This document shows positions 8,443-16,553 of a stretch of DNA of 64,000 nt, piece by piece (the first letter of the stretch is position 1; every line of letters begins with the position of its first letter). The position numbers were made by a program, and so were the translations under genes. The notes beneath the pieces are model-generated. The model saw nothing but the letters and a program-made list of their open reading frames with translations. It did no database searches and was not told where the DNA came from. Source of the DNA: Zhenpiania hominis (GTDB lineage Bacteria > Bacillota > Clostridia > Peptostreptococcales > Anaerovoracaceae); assembly GCF_014333425.1 (NCBI RefSeq), contig NZ_JACRYT010000007.1:62001-126000 (forward strand). Direction: 5' to 3'.

Positions 8443-9003
8443 ATGAAAAGCGTTAAATTGCTTTTACAACTGTTTTGGCTCTTTTTTAAAATCGGCACTG
8501 TCACCTTCGGCGGAGGCGTTACGATGGCTCCCATTCTGATGAAGGAGGTGGTGGAAAAAAGAAGCTGGCTGAAAGAGGACGAACTGGTGGAGTGCTTTGC
8601 CCTTGCGCAGAGTCTCCCCGGCGTCGTTGCCGTCAATGCCGCCGTATATGTCGGCTATAAAAGGAAAGGCACTGCAGGCGCCATATCTGCGGTGATCGCG
8701 TCCATTATTCCGGCGGTTCTCGGCATACTGGCCTTTGTTGCCCTCCTTGATGCTCTTCCTTTGGAACATGTCCTGGAAGATGGCCTGAAAGGAATTAAAT
8801 CAGCCTCTGTTGCACTGGTTATATGTACAGTAATCCGAATGGGGAAAGCGATTCTGAGCACAAAATTGGATAAATTTCTCTTCGCCGCAGCTTTTGCTGC
8901 AACCATGTTCTTTCATACAAACGCAATTTTGCTGCTCGTCTTTTACGCCCTGCTTGGTGCCGTCCACTATTTTATCGTAATGAGGAGAAGGAAACATGTT
9001 TGA
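8443..9003 (+). CDS. ChrA-family transporter, first half-size subunit
   Basis: A 186-residue single CHR-domain protein, one half of a split (short-chain) chromate-type transporter. Diagnostic motifs are FFKIGTVTFGGGVTMAPIL near residues 12-30 and ALAQSLPGVVAVNAAVYVGY at about 50-70, followed by three or four hydrophobic spans. The downstream gene encodes the matching half and overlaps it by 8 bp, so the two are coupled. Short-chain CHR pairs in Bacillus export chromate when co-expressed (family knowledge), but many homologues have unknown anion substrates. Being the tail of a CoA-transferase/M42 operon, this pair may serve an organic or inorganic anion produced there (inference). Confidence 0.88.
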   Translation: MKSVKLLLQLFWLFFKIGTVTFGGGVTMAPILMKEVVEKRSWLKEDELVECFALAQSLPGVVAVNAAVYVGYKRKGTAGAISAVIASIIPAVLGILAFVALLDALPLEHVLEDGLKGIKSASVALVICTVIRMGKAILSTKLDKFLFAAAFAATMFFHTNAILLLVFYALLGAVHYFIVMRRRKHV

Positions 9004-9553
9004 GTTATTTATCGCTTTTTTAAAAATCGGCAGCTTCAGTGTCGGCGGCGGGTACGCCATGCTGCCTATCATTTATCAGGCCGTGGAAAAATTCGGGATC
9101 ATGACCAGGGAGGACTTTTCCAACCTGGTCGCGATTTCCCAAATCACACCCGGTCCGGTATCCATCAATACGGCGACTTACGCGGGGTTTGAGGCGTATG
9201 GCTGGCCTGGTGCCTTTCTCATCAGTCTGGCCGTCTGTCTCCCCTGCGCAGTCTTTACCTATGTCGCGGTAACTATTTTAAAGAAGAACGAAAGCGCCCT
9301 CGCGATGGATATGGTCCTGCATAAAATGAAAATCGCCGGATTGGCGCTGATCGCCATATCCGGCCTATTTCTGGCAGAGGGCAGCATCTATACCGGTTCC
9401 GGCTGGTCCGGAAATTTTCTGTCACAGATCGATCCTGTGCAGACGGGCCTTTGCTTTCTAACCATCTGTCTTTATTATAAAACGAAGCTGGGGCCGATTC
9501 TTTTAACACTGCTCATGGCTGCCCTGTCTATTTTGATCGGCATGATCCCGTAG
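8996..9553 (+). CDS. ChrA-family transporter, second half-size subunit
   Basis: A 185-residue CHR-domain protein with FLKIGSFSVGGGYAMLPII at residues 8-26 and SQITPGPVSINTATYAGF at 49-66, then four hydrophobic spans. Its ATG lies 8 bp inside the preceding subunit, preceded by GAGAAGGA. Paired short CHR proteins assemble with opposite topology in characterised cases (family knowledge). It is the last gene of the operon; its stop is 26 bp from the convergent AlbA_2 regulator gene, with a short AGGCTTTTTAAGCCT palindrome in between acting perhaps as a weak terminator. Confidence 0.88.
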   Translation: MFELFIAFLKIGSFSVGGGYAMLPIIYQAVEKFGIMTREDFSNLVAISQITPGPVSINTATYAGFEAYGWPGAFLISLAVCLPCAVFTYVAVTILKKNESALAMDMVLHKMKIAGLALIAISGLFLAEGSIYTGSGWSGNFLSQIDPVQTGLCFLTICLYYKTKLGPILLTLLMAALSILIGMIP

Positions 9554-9579
9554 TGAACGGGTCAAGCCCCCTGGTTCGT

Positions 9580-11073
9580 CTACGACTCAGGCTTTTTAAG
9601 CCTGTATTCCCTGTTCGTATTTGTCCCTATAATTTCAATATTCCCCATCTCTGCCAGAATCGCTCTTGTCCGCGCAGGGCTCAGCCCTATATAGGCAGCA
9701 ATATCCTTTGTCTTTGATGCTCCGTTTTCTCCAAGATATTCTTGTATCTTTTCGATATGAGCGCCTGTTTTTCTTCGCTTGTTTTCTTCGCTTGTTTTCT
9801 TCGCTTGTTTTCTTCGCTTGTTTTCTTCGCTTGTTTTCTTCACAAATTCAAGCTCTAAGATTGTCCGATCCGGATCAAATCGTTCTTCAATGACAGGTTT
9901 TTCCCAGCCTTCATCTTCCCAGGTGTTAAGGATAAGCGGCACACCGCTTCCGGATCGTTCTCCAATATTAATCAGATTAAACATCTTCATAAGCGATTTA
10001 TTTCTGGGGTCTGATTCCCCTCCCTTCAACATTTGCGCCTTTCCGGTTCTGATGTAGCCTGGATTTTCAAGTATAAGCTTATCCGGTTCATTTTTGATCA
10101 CAATACCCCGTGTTCCATAATAATCAGCATTAATCAGACAATTTGCCAAGGCTTCGCGAAGCGCTTTATGAACTGGTGTATCATCAATTCTATTGCCTCC
10201 GTCCATGGCAAAAGGTATTTTCACATTTTTGATAATTTTATTATATACACGAAAATAAAAATCACAAAGGTTTCCCGACCATTCCCCGGAACTCGATTGC
10301 AGTCGATCTGTCCAACGTATTAACGGATCCAGCATTTCACGGTAATCCAGAAAATACTCAGGGAAATGGCGAACAATGTTGTACTCTTCTCCGAACATCA
10401 GCATACCAGCGGCTGTGGGATGTAGCTGTTTATCCTCACGTGAGACTGCTGCAGCGCCTATGCTTCGTAAATATTCCGCATCGTTCAGTCTTTCAAACGG
10501 ATGCCCGGATTTCAGCGTTCTATGACGATTCCTGTACCCCTGAATGGTTTCATAATTCAGTTCTTCCAATAGGGTATCGTCCAGTACTTCCATATCCATC
10601 GTATTCTCGCCCTGATCACGGAGCATTGTCTTTACCTGCAGACGCGTGCAGCGATAATCCCCTTCATGATTTCTCCTGTAAGTGCCTCCAAATAAATCAT
10701 CGTTAATATATACCGGCTTTTCCTCTCTTTTCGCTGCAGGCACATAAATAACGAGAACCAGATCTCCATTTACCATGTATGTTTCAATATCATCCTCTTT
10801 TAAAAGATTGATATTTACTTTTTTACGGTTATTAACAGTATCCCACAGCTGCTTTAACAATTTTTCCTTATCTTTCGCACTCAGTCCTGTAGTATGCCAG
10901 GCACCGTCCTGATTTTCCCTGACTCCGAGAATAATCACTCCACCATAACAATTAGCGAAAGAAGAATACGTTTCCCACAGTGAATTCGGCAATCCACCTT
11001 TCGCCTTTTTGACTTCACGTCGGTTGTCTTCTCTATAGGAATCAAACTTTGCTATATCAAACAAATCTGACAA
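9580..11073 (-). CDS. AlbA_2/HATPase_c-type regulator with internal 13-bp repeats
   Basis: A 497-residue protein. Residues 1-140 match the AlbA_2 (formerly AAA_4) domain: REDNRREVKKAKGGLPNSLW, FANCYGGVIILGV. Residues about 270-400 resemble the GHKL-like HATPase_c_4 domain, with LREALANCLINADY and IGERSGSGVPLI. The C-terminal 65 residues are a winged helix (TKDIAAYIGLSPARTRAIL). Between them, residues about 411-436 are two copies of KKTSEENKRRKxx encoded by a 13-bp tandem repeat. Because 13 is not a multiple of three, gain or loss of one unit would shift the frame and remove the winged helix. Proteins of this build are annotated as putative transcriptional regulators or helicases; no target is known. 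Confidence 0.8.
   Translation of the reverse strand: MSDLFDIAKFDSYREDNRREVKKAKGGLPNSLWETYSSFANCYGGVIILGVRENQDGAWHTTGLSAKDKEKLLKQLWDTVNNRKKVNINLLKEDDIETYMVNGDLVLVIYVPAAKREEKPVYINDDLFGGTYRRNHEGDYRCTRLQVKTMLRDQGENTMDMEVLDDTLLEELNYETIQGYRNRHRTLKSGHPFERLNDAEYLRSIGAAAVSREDKQLHPTAAGMLMFGEEYNIVRHFPEYFLDYREMLDPLIRWTDRLQSSSGEWSGNLCDFYFRVYNKIIKNVKIPFAMDGGNRIDDTPVHKALREALANCLINADYYGTRGIVIKNEPDKLILENPGYIRTGKAQMLKGGESDPRNKSLMKMFNLINIGERSGSGVPLILNTWEDEGWEKPVIEERFDPDRTILELEFVKKTSEENKRRKQAKKTSEENKRRKTGAHIEKIQEYLGENGASKTKDIAAYIGLSPARTRAILAEMGNIEIIGTNTNREYRLKKPES
9767..9841. repeat. 13-bp tandem repeat inside the AlbA_2 regulator gene
   Basis: Four perfect copies of GTTTTCTTCGCTT start at 9781, 9794, 9807 and 9820, preceded by a 14-bp variant at 9767 and followed by a 9-bp partial copy at 9833. 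On the coding strand 39 bp give 13 residues, so the protein repeat has period 13. Any change of one copy alters the reading frame downstream. Confidence 0.95.
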
Positions 11074-11176
11074 TTTGTATTCCCCCTTCTATACACCTTT
11101 TTATTTTATAGTATCACAGTTTTCCGAGGAAAGATACAAAAACTCAGGCACTCTTATCGTGTTTACTTTTACCACA

Positions 11177-12388
11177 TTATCCGTTCAGTCCTTTTACCGC
11201 CATGCTGCTTTTATGAATCAGCACCCACATTCCCAGGGAAATCACCGAAAATCCAATGAGAAGAATTCCCAGTCCGCTGATGTAGCTTCCCCAGTTCAGA
11301 GTTCCAAGGAGCATGCCGACACTGCCCAGTACCGTATGCGTAAAATTAATCAGAGAAGAAGCTGAGCCCGTATCCTGCTCCTGCTGGTTTAAAAGGATTG
11401 CTGTGCTGAAAGGACGTACCGCGCTTTCCACAATGGTAAATGGAAGGAAGCAAAGCAAAAACGCGATCGGCGCCATCCAGCCGAATCCCAGCAGCAGTCC
11501 TCCGCAGATGAGAGCGATTATTACACATGCGCTCATCATTACATTCGGATTGATTTTTTTGCTCACTTTAATGTAACAGATCGGTCCGAGAATCGCTGCC
11601 GCTGAATTTACCGCGAAGTAATAGCTGTAAGTTGTTTCTGACAGCGAAAAGTAGTTAATATAGATATAAGAACAAACCGATACGTATGCCATATATGGAG
11701 CGGACAGCATTGCCGCTGACAGCAGAAATGTAGTAAATCCCTTATTTTTTCCGACCTCCAGCAGCCGCCCCAATGTTCCGATAATGCGGCCTGTAAATCG
11801 TTCCTCTCCCGGCAGGGTTTCCTGAAGGGCAAGAACCGCCAGGAAGCACAGCGCCCCCAGAACTGCCAGAATCCAGAATGTTGTTCTCCAGCCGGACAGG
11901 GTAACTACCCACGCGCCGAGAACCGGCGCTACCATCGGCGCGATTACGGACATTGCCTGAACGACCGCGAGAATCGTATTCCTTTGTTTTTCCTCAAAAC
12001 AATCCTTGATCATGGCGGTGGACACAGCCATCATACAGCCGGCTCCCAGTGACTGTACAATCCGGGCTCCAATCAGAACACCTATACTCGGAGCCAGCGC
12101 GCAGGCAGCGCTGAACGCTGCGTAAACCAGGGTTCCGCCCAGCAGCAGCGGCTTCCGTCCGTATTTGTCACTCAGCGGACCAAACAGCAAAATCCCCACT
12201 GCCATAAAAAAGAAAAAGCCTACCAGGGTCAGATTAACGGTAGATTCGTTGGTACTGAAGATTTTCGCCATCTGTGGCACTGCCGGCAAATACATGTCCA
12301 GGGACAGCGGCACAATCATGTTCATAAACGCAATCAGCAAAATCGTCCCCTTGACTTTCAAATACTTTTGCTCACATCTCGCATTCAA
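11177..12388 (-). CDS. Bcr/CflA-type MFS drug exporter
   Basis: A 403-residue, twelve-span major facilitator of the Bcr/CflA (DHA1) group. Motif A is present as GPLSDKYGRKPLLLGG (about residue 70-85) and the N-terminal signature VPLSLDMYLPAVPQM is typical of the subfamily, which exports antibiotics, sulfonamides or dipeptides by proton antiport. The start is TTG at 12388, seven bases after GGGAGG; the only nearby ATG is out of frame. Upstream on the same strand are a consensus promoter and a hairpin with a U tract ending about 20 bases before the start codon, pointing to control by attenuation. A second Bcr/CflA gene lies at 33.6-34.9 kb. Confidence 0.88.
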   Translation of the reverse strand: MNARCEQKYLKVKGTILLIAFMNMIVPLSLDMYLPAVPQMAKIFSTNESTVNLTLVGFFFFMAVGILLFGPLSDKYGRKPLLLGGTLVYAAFSAACALAPSIGVLIGARIVQSLGAGCMMAVSTAMIKDCFEEKQRNTILAVVQAMSVIAPMVAPVLGAWVVTLSGWRTTFWILAVLGALCFLAVLALQETLPGEERFTGRIIGTLGRLLEVGKNKGFTTFLLSAAMLSAPYMAYVSVCSYIYINYFSLSETTYSYYFAVNSAAAILGPICYIKVSKKINPNVMMSACVIIALICGGLLLGFGWMAPIAFLLCFLPFTIVESAVRPFSTAILLNQQEQDTGSASSLINFTHTVLGSVGMLLGTLNWGSYISGLGILLIGFSVISLGMWVLIHKSSMAVKGLNG

Positions 12389-12408
12389 AATAACACCTCC
12401 CTAAAATC

Positions 12409-12459
12409 AAAAAAGCCGGACAAGGAAACAGGCATTTCAGCCTGCGCCTTATCCAGCTT
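12409..12459 (-). promoter_or_regulatory. Candidate transcription attenuator in the MFS leader
   Basis: The leader RNA can fold AAGCTGGATAAGG (12459-12447) with CCTTGTCCGGCTT (12425-12413), with an inner CAGGC/GCCTG stem, followed by six U and then UUUU. All 13 outer pairs form on the minus-strand RNA, two as G-U; on the plus strand those two would be A-C mismatches, so the structure is made for leftward transcription. It lies between the promoter and the RBS of the exporter. A tiny frame GTG-AAA-TGG-TAA precedes the hairpin and might act as a leader peptide (speculative). Confidence 0.6.
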
Positions 12460-12497
12460 ACCATTTCACGAATGATTCACCCTCCGCGCTACTACTT

Positions 12498-12525
12498 ATT
12501 ATACGAGTTGGATTTTGTTTGTCAA
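12498..12525 (-). promoter_or_regulatory. Sigma-A promoter of the MFS exporter
   Basis: TTGACA (12525-12520) and TATAAT (12503-12498) on the minus strand with a 16-bp spacer, both hexamers perfect. Predicted start near 12490 gives a leader of about 100 nt. Just upstream lies a GTCCGA/TCGGAC palindrome (12527-12540) that could end the upstream transcript or bind a repressor. Confidence 0.75.
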
Positions 12526-12563
12526 GTCCGATTTCGGACATTTTTTATCCTTTTACTTGTTCC

Positions 12564-13163
12564 TTATTTTTCTCCATACAGGATCAGACCGCCCCTGCGC
12601 GAATACCCGGTATCCCACAGACCATTCAGGCTGATCCAGTTCCAGCTTCCGTATGTAACCGCCTTCACCTTACAGTCTTTTTCCGCAGTTTCATATCCCG
12701 TCAGCAGGAACCAGTGCCACTCATAAAATTTAAACGACGGATTCGTGTGATTTAAAGTCAGACAGGGTACCGGAAATCCCCGATCGATCTGTTTTACGAC
12801 TTCTTTGCCTGCCAGCTCAGCGCTTTCCTCTCCGGAAAACGGCTTCATTCCAATGGAATCGCAGCCGGCATCTTCCAGAAACGCTCCGTAACCATCTATG
12901 TAAATATCCAGCGAATCAATGCCTGACCATCTCGGTTTTAAGTAAGGCTTCATCCGCATACCAAAGCGGGTATATTCTTTTTTCGAAATCCGGCCCTGAT
13001 GAAACGGATACAGACGCGTTCCCCTGTAACGATCAAAATAAATGCTGCTGTCACATGCAGTAACGGCCGCGCATCCGCCAAGCCTCATCATAGGATCGGC
13101 AAACCAGTCCTGGTTTCCGCCGTAAGCTCTTCCAACTCGGAAAAAGTCCAATTCTTTTTTCAT
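12564..13163 (-). CDS. Papain/C39-like cysteine-peptidase-like protein of unknown role
   Basis: A 199-residue cytosolic protein without signal or membrane segment. Residues 10-45 read YGGNQDWFADPMMRLGGCAAVTA, where a Gln, a Trp and a Gly-Gly-Cys-Ala-Ala turn sit as in the oxyanion Gln and nucleophile Cys of C39-like peptidases. A later NPSFKFYEWHWFLLTGYE segment (about 143-160) offers the catalytic His, and YGSWNWISLNGLW an Asn/Trp strand. This pattern is suggestive, not proof. Its ATG overlaps the stop of the preceding AlbA_2 fragment, so it was or is coupled to that regulator. The substrate is unknown; bacteriocin processing or a defence protease are possibilities only. Confidence 0.5.
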   Translation of the reverse strand: MKKELDFFRVGRAYGGNQDWFADPMMRLGGCAAVTACDSSIYFDRYRGTRLYPFHQGRISKKEYTRFGMRMKPYLKPRWSGIDSLDIYIDGYGAFLEDAGCDSIGMKPFSGEESAELAGKEVVKQIDRGFPVPCLTLNHTNPSFKFYEWHWFLLTGYETAEKDCKVKAVTYGSWNWISLNGLWDTGYSRRGGLILYGEK

Positions 13164-14088
13164 TTTTCAACCCATTCTCCTGATCGGCGTCCGCCAACAC
13201 GTTCAATCATACCTTTCTCCTGCATAGATTTCATAAGCCGTTTTACCTTCCTTTCGGAACAATCAATTTCCAATGCAATCTGAGATTGTGTCACTTTAGA
13301 ATTTTTTCTTATTGCTGACAATATATTTTCTTCCAAAGTGCCACTCAAAGTGCCATCCAAAGTGCCATCCAAAGTGACAGTCTGTTTTTTCTCCTTTCGA
13401 GAGTCCATCAAAGGCGTAAACTTTATCATAATGTCTTCCATGTGAAGAGTGTATTCCGGCAATCGTACACCATGTTCTTTACACGCTTCACATATCTTCT
13501 CGATTCCCCGGCCCCATGTCTCCACATATCCTGCCCGAAAAAATCCATTGGCAACATTCGGATTATATGGCTGTGAGCGATGGCGCTCCATCAAAGTCTC
13601 CACAGTCCACCCAACTGGAAATACACAGTCATTACTGATATAGACCGCATCTTCATGAATCCGAATCTGTATCGGAACCAGCGCGGCATAGTTACAATGA
13701 ATAATCGCATTATAAACAGCTTCCCTGACAGCTGCTTTTGGAAGGGGATAGGTTTCAATCCTCGTAACATTATCATAGGATATGATTGCTTTCATATACT
13801 TCAAACTTTATAGTTTACTGGATAACTGCTGGGACTGATGCAAATCTCAATATATTCCTTCCCATCTTGTGTCAGTAAATTCACATCAGCAATGATTCCC
13901 AGAATGTCCCGAATTTTGTTCGGAATATCTTCAAGCATTTTTCGACTATCTGAGATGCCGCTCACAAATCCCTTATCATTAATTCCAATATAAATCCTTC
14001 CTCCCTGTGCGTTGGCAAAGCCACAAATCCATTTCAAGTACTCATCATGCCAGGACGCTTTCCATTCTATATTCTGATTTTCTGCCAT
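13160..14088 (-). pseudogene. Internally deleted AlbA_2/HATPase_c regulator, now two frames
   Basis: The first frame (14088-13801, 95 aa) is a complete AlbA_2 domain start (NIEWKASWHDEYLKWICGFANAQGG) and stops after SSYPVNYKV. The second (13804-13160, 214 aa) opens at a TTG overlapping that stop and continues with KYMKAIISYDN and LREAxxNAI-type HATPase_c_4 motifs, a TLDGTLDGTLSGTL spacer and a winged helix. Intact relatives carry roughly 100 more residues between YPVNYK and KYMKAIISY (from memory of the family), so a deletion with a frameshift is the simplest explanation. TTGA overlap could still allow coupled synthesis of two separate domains. The spacer is encoded by 12-bp in-frame repeats at about 13334-13379. 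Confidence 0.7.
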
Positions 14089-14228
14089 GTCCGCCCCCTC
14101 TAATCATCCACTGTGCCTTGCATACCTATCCATATATGGAAATTTATCCCTTTTTCGTTTTATTATATCGCACAAGCAAGCGATTTTCTACCCTTATTTT
14201 TACATTTTTTTAATTTTATGTAACATAA

Positions 14229-14915
14229 TTATTTTCTCTGCCCAAGTCTCCGCAGCAGCTTTTCCCCATAGTAAGCCAGACATACAAAGAGTCCCATCAT
14301 AGCCGCATATTCCGAAAGGAACAGCAGCAGCGGCTGGCTCATATCAAAAAACACAAACTCCGTTTTCAAAAATAGATACGACGCCAAATCATGTTTCACG
14401 AAGGCAAAGATTCCATATGCACTGATAGCTGCCGCCGCCAGACGCAGAAGGAAAATCCCCGCTCGGGAAGTCTTTTTTTCTCCGCGCATTTTCCTTGCCA
14501 TGCCCAGAATCATACTCCAGTGCAGTCCAAGATGAATGCTCATCAGAAGAAATCCCCAGTAAGAAGCCAGCATATGCAGCGTCCTCGCAAAGGAAATGCT
14601 CCCTTCAATGGAAAGGAATGAAAAAACATATCTGGACATCATAATTCCGCTCAGCATCAGTCCGATCATAGCCGCCAGCATCAGAACGCCGACAACGGTC
14701 TGCGCAATGCGCAGACCGCTATATCTTCCCTTTATCAGATTTCTATGCCATTTTCCGTTCAGTACATGGTGAAGGATAAACAGAACAAACATACTGGTTC
14801 CAATCCATTCATGGGCAGCCTCCCCAATCATCATGTACGCCATCTGGCAAAGCAGCAGTACTGTCATTACCAGATCCACAACCAGCTTGACTTTTGTTTT
14901 CCCCGTCAAAATCAT
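14229..14915 (-). CDS. DUF4405 membrane protein, probable b-type cytochrome-like subunit
   Basis: A 228-residue protein with about six membrane helices. Histidines fall in or at helices: FILHHVLNGKWH (about residues 46-58) and RTLHMLASYWGFLLMSIHLGLHW (about 111-133), the arrangement expected of heme ligands in cytochrome-b561-like proteins. DUF4405 members are known from gene neighbourhoods with flavodoxins and redox enzymes. It is the last gene of the leftward flavodoxin cluster, 27 bp after a flavodoxin lipoprotein. A role passing electrons between the membrane and surface flavodoxins is an inference; heme binding has not been shown for this protein. Confidence 0.7.
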   Translation of the reverse strand: MILTGKTKVKLVVDLVMTVLLLCQMAYMMIGEAAHEWIGTSMFVLFILHHVLNGKWHRNLIKGRYSGLRIAQTVVGVLMLAAMIGLMLSGIMMSRYVFSFLSIEGSISFARTLHMLASYWGFLLMSIHLGLHWSMILGMARKMRGEKKTSRAGIFLLRLAAAAISAYGIFAFVKHDLASYLFLKTEFVFFDMSQPLLLFLSEYAAMMGLFVCLAYYGEKLLRRLGQRK

Positions 14916-14942
14916 TTCCCCCTTTCAAAGGTAATTTATAAA

Positions 14943-15632
14943 TTAATACCCCAGTTCCTGCAGCCAGCTTTCGACCTCATCTCTGGATGAGGATGCGTCT
15001 TCCTCGTAAACATCGAATACATTATCGGACAGATCCGCATCTGGAATCACCTCTGTAATATCTTCCACACTGTTGGCAAGTCCTCCGGTTCCATGGGAGC
15101 AGAACAGATAAACCTGTTTGCCGGAAAAATCCTGTTCTTCCAGGGAAGAAATCAGCGCCATGGGGCAGCTGTACCACCAGTTAGGGTAACCTAGAAATAT
15201 CACATCGTAGTCATCCATATTCTCTACGGTTTCCACCAGTTTCGGCCTGGTTCCCTCCGCCTTTTCCTGGTTAGCGCGGTCAAGACATTCGTCCCAGTCG
15301 CTGGAATAAGGCTCTGTTACGCGGATGGAGAAGGAGTCCCCTCCGGTCCGTTCCTGAATCCAGGAAGCCAGCTGCGCCACATGTCCGGGAGCGTGTACGC
15401 TGGGAGAAGCCATTTCATCTACGCCCTCCGGGTTTTCCGTGTTATCCGCCCAGGTAAAATATGCAACCAGCACTCTGGAAGCTTCCGCGCGGGAAGGCTT
15501 AGCGCTTTCCGATGTCTGCACGCTTTCCTGTGAAGCCTCTGCCTGTCCGGATTCCGTATCCGCGCTTCCTCCACACGCCACAGAAAAGATAAGTATAGAG
15601 CATATCAGTAACAATAACATTGCTTTTTTCAT
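14943..15632 (-). CDS. Flavodoxin-domain lipoprotein 1
   Basis: A 229-residue exported lipoprotein: residues 1-20 are a signal with lipobox FSVAC-G, then an acidic Ser/Glu/Ala linker to about residue 50, then a flavodoxin fold (Flavodoxin_4-like) beginning RVLVAYFTWADNTENPEG with FLGYPNWWYSCPMALISS as the core strand/loop that contacts FMN. The phosphate-binding loop is altered from the usual T-x-T-G-N-T. The C-terminus SWLQELGY is shared with the other two flavodoxins of the cluster, showing duplication. Flavodoxins normally work in the cytoplasm; the lipobox places this one on the outer face of the membrane. Next to it lie an aldo/keto reductase and DUF4405. Confidence 0.85.
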   Translation of the reverse strand: MKKAMLLLLICSILIFSVACGGSADTESGQAEASQESVQTSESAKPSRAEASRVLVAYFTWADNTENPEGVDEMASPSVHAPGHVAQLASWIQERTGGDSFSIRVTEPYSSDWDECLDRANQEKAEGTRPKLVETVENMDDYDVIFLGYPNWWYSCPMALISSLEEQDFSGKQVYLFCSHGTGGLANSVEDITEVIPDADLSDNVFDVYEEDASSSRDEVESWLQELGY

Positions 15633-15669
15633 AATCAGCGATTCTCCTTTACTTTAAATGATTCCGCGG

Positions 15670-16536
15670 TCACAGGCTGGTCAGCACCGGATTGTTCAGA
15701 TAATCGTACACCCTCCGGATCTCGCTGATCTTTCGTGTGTCCAGCATCGAAGGGACTCCCTTATCAAGCGCCGCGATCTGATCCATATCTTCATTGCCCA
15801 GTGAAAAGTTCCAGATATCCAGGTTTTCTTCCATACGATCCTTATGGACGGATTTGGGGATCACGATCACTCCCTGCTGCACGTTCCAGCGAAGGATCAC
15901 CTGCGCCGGAGTTTTTTTATGCTTTTCCGCGATTCTTTTCAATGCCGGCTCCGCAAACATTCCTTTCAGCCCCTCCGCGAAAGGAGCCCATGCCTGGGGC
16001 TGTATTCCAAGCTCCCTCATCAGGTGAAGATCCTCTTCTCGCTGGTAATGGGGATGCCTCTCAATTTGATTGATCTGCGGCAGAATGCTGACATTACAGC
16101 ACAGATCCAGCAGCCGATCCGGCAAAAAATTACACACCCCGATAGCCCGGATCTTTCCATCACGATACAATTCTTCCAGCGCCCGCCAGGATCCGTAATA
16201 ATCACCGAATGGCATATGAATCAGATAAAGATCCAGATAATCAAGGCCCAGGTTGTTCAGAGATTCCGCAAAAGCGGCTTTTGTTTTCTCATATCCCATC
16301 TGCTGGATATACGCTTTTGTCGTGATGAACAGTTCTTCCCGCGGAATACCGCAGGCATGCAGAGCCTTTCCGACTGCTTTTTCATTCTGATAGGAACTGG
16401 CTGTATCAATCAGCCGATAGCCGGATCGCAGCGCGGTTCTCACCGCTTGCTCACAGCTTTCCTCCGGTATTTGGAAAACTCCGAATCCTTCCATGGGCAT
16501 ATCCACGCCATTGTTCAGTTTGACCGTCTTTATCAA
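15670..16536 (-). CDS. Aldo/keto reductase
   Basis: A 288-residue cytosolic AKR of the small (AKR5-like) group. The catalytic tetrad is visible: D44 and Y49 in RLIDTASSYQNE, K74 in FITTKAY and H107 in YLIHMP. The NADPH-binding IPKS motif follows in the C-terminal third. The enzyme reduces aldehydes or ketones with NADPH; its natural substrate is unknown. It is placed between two flavodoxin lipoprotein genes on the same strand with gaps of 17 and 37 bp, a combination commonly seen in clostridial flavodoxin/AKR clusters controlled by LysR proteins. Confidence 0.9.
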   Translation of the reverse strand: MIKTVKLNNGVDMPMEGFGVFQIPEESCEQAVRTALRSGYRLIDTASSYQNEKAVGKALHACGIPREELFITTKAYIQQMGYEKTKAAFAESLNNLGLDYLDLYLIHMPFGDYYGSWRALEELYRDGKIRAIGVCNFLPDRLLDLCCNVSILPQINQIERHPHYQREEDLHLMRELGIQPQAWAPFAEGLKGMFAEPALKRIAEKHKKTPAQVILRWNVQQGVIVIPKSVHKDRMEENLDIWNFSLGNEDMDQIAALDKGVPSMLDTRKISEIRRVYDYLNNPVLTSL

Positions 16537-16553
16537 TGAACCAGACCTCCTCT

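Noticed and set aside
9767..9841. 13-bp repeats as a CRISPR-like array
   Set aside because: Units are contiguous, too short and lie inside a coding frame; no spacers and no cas genes.
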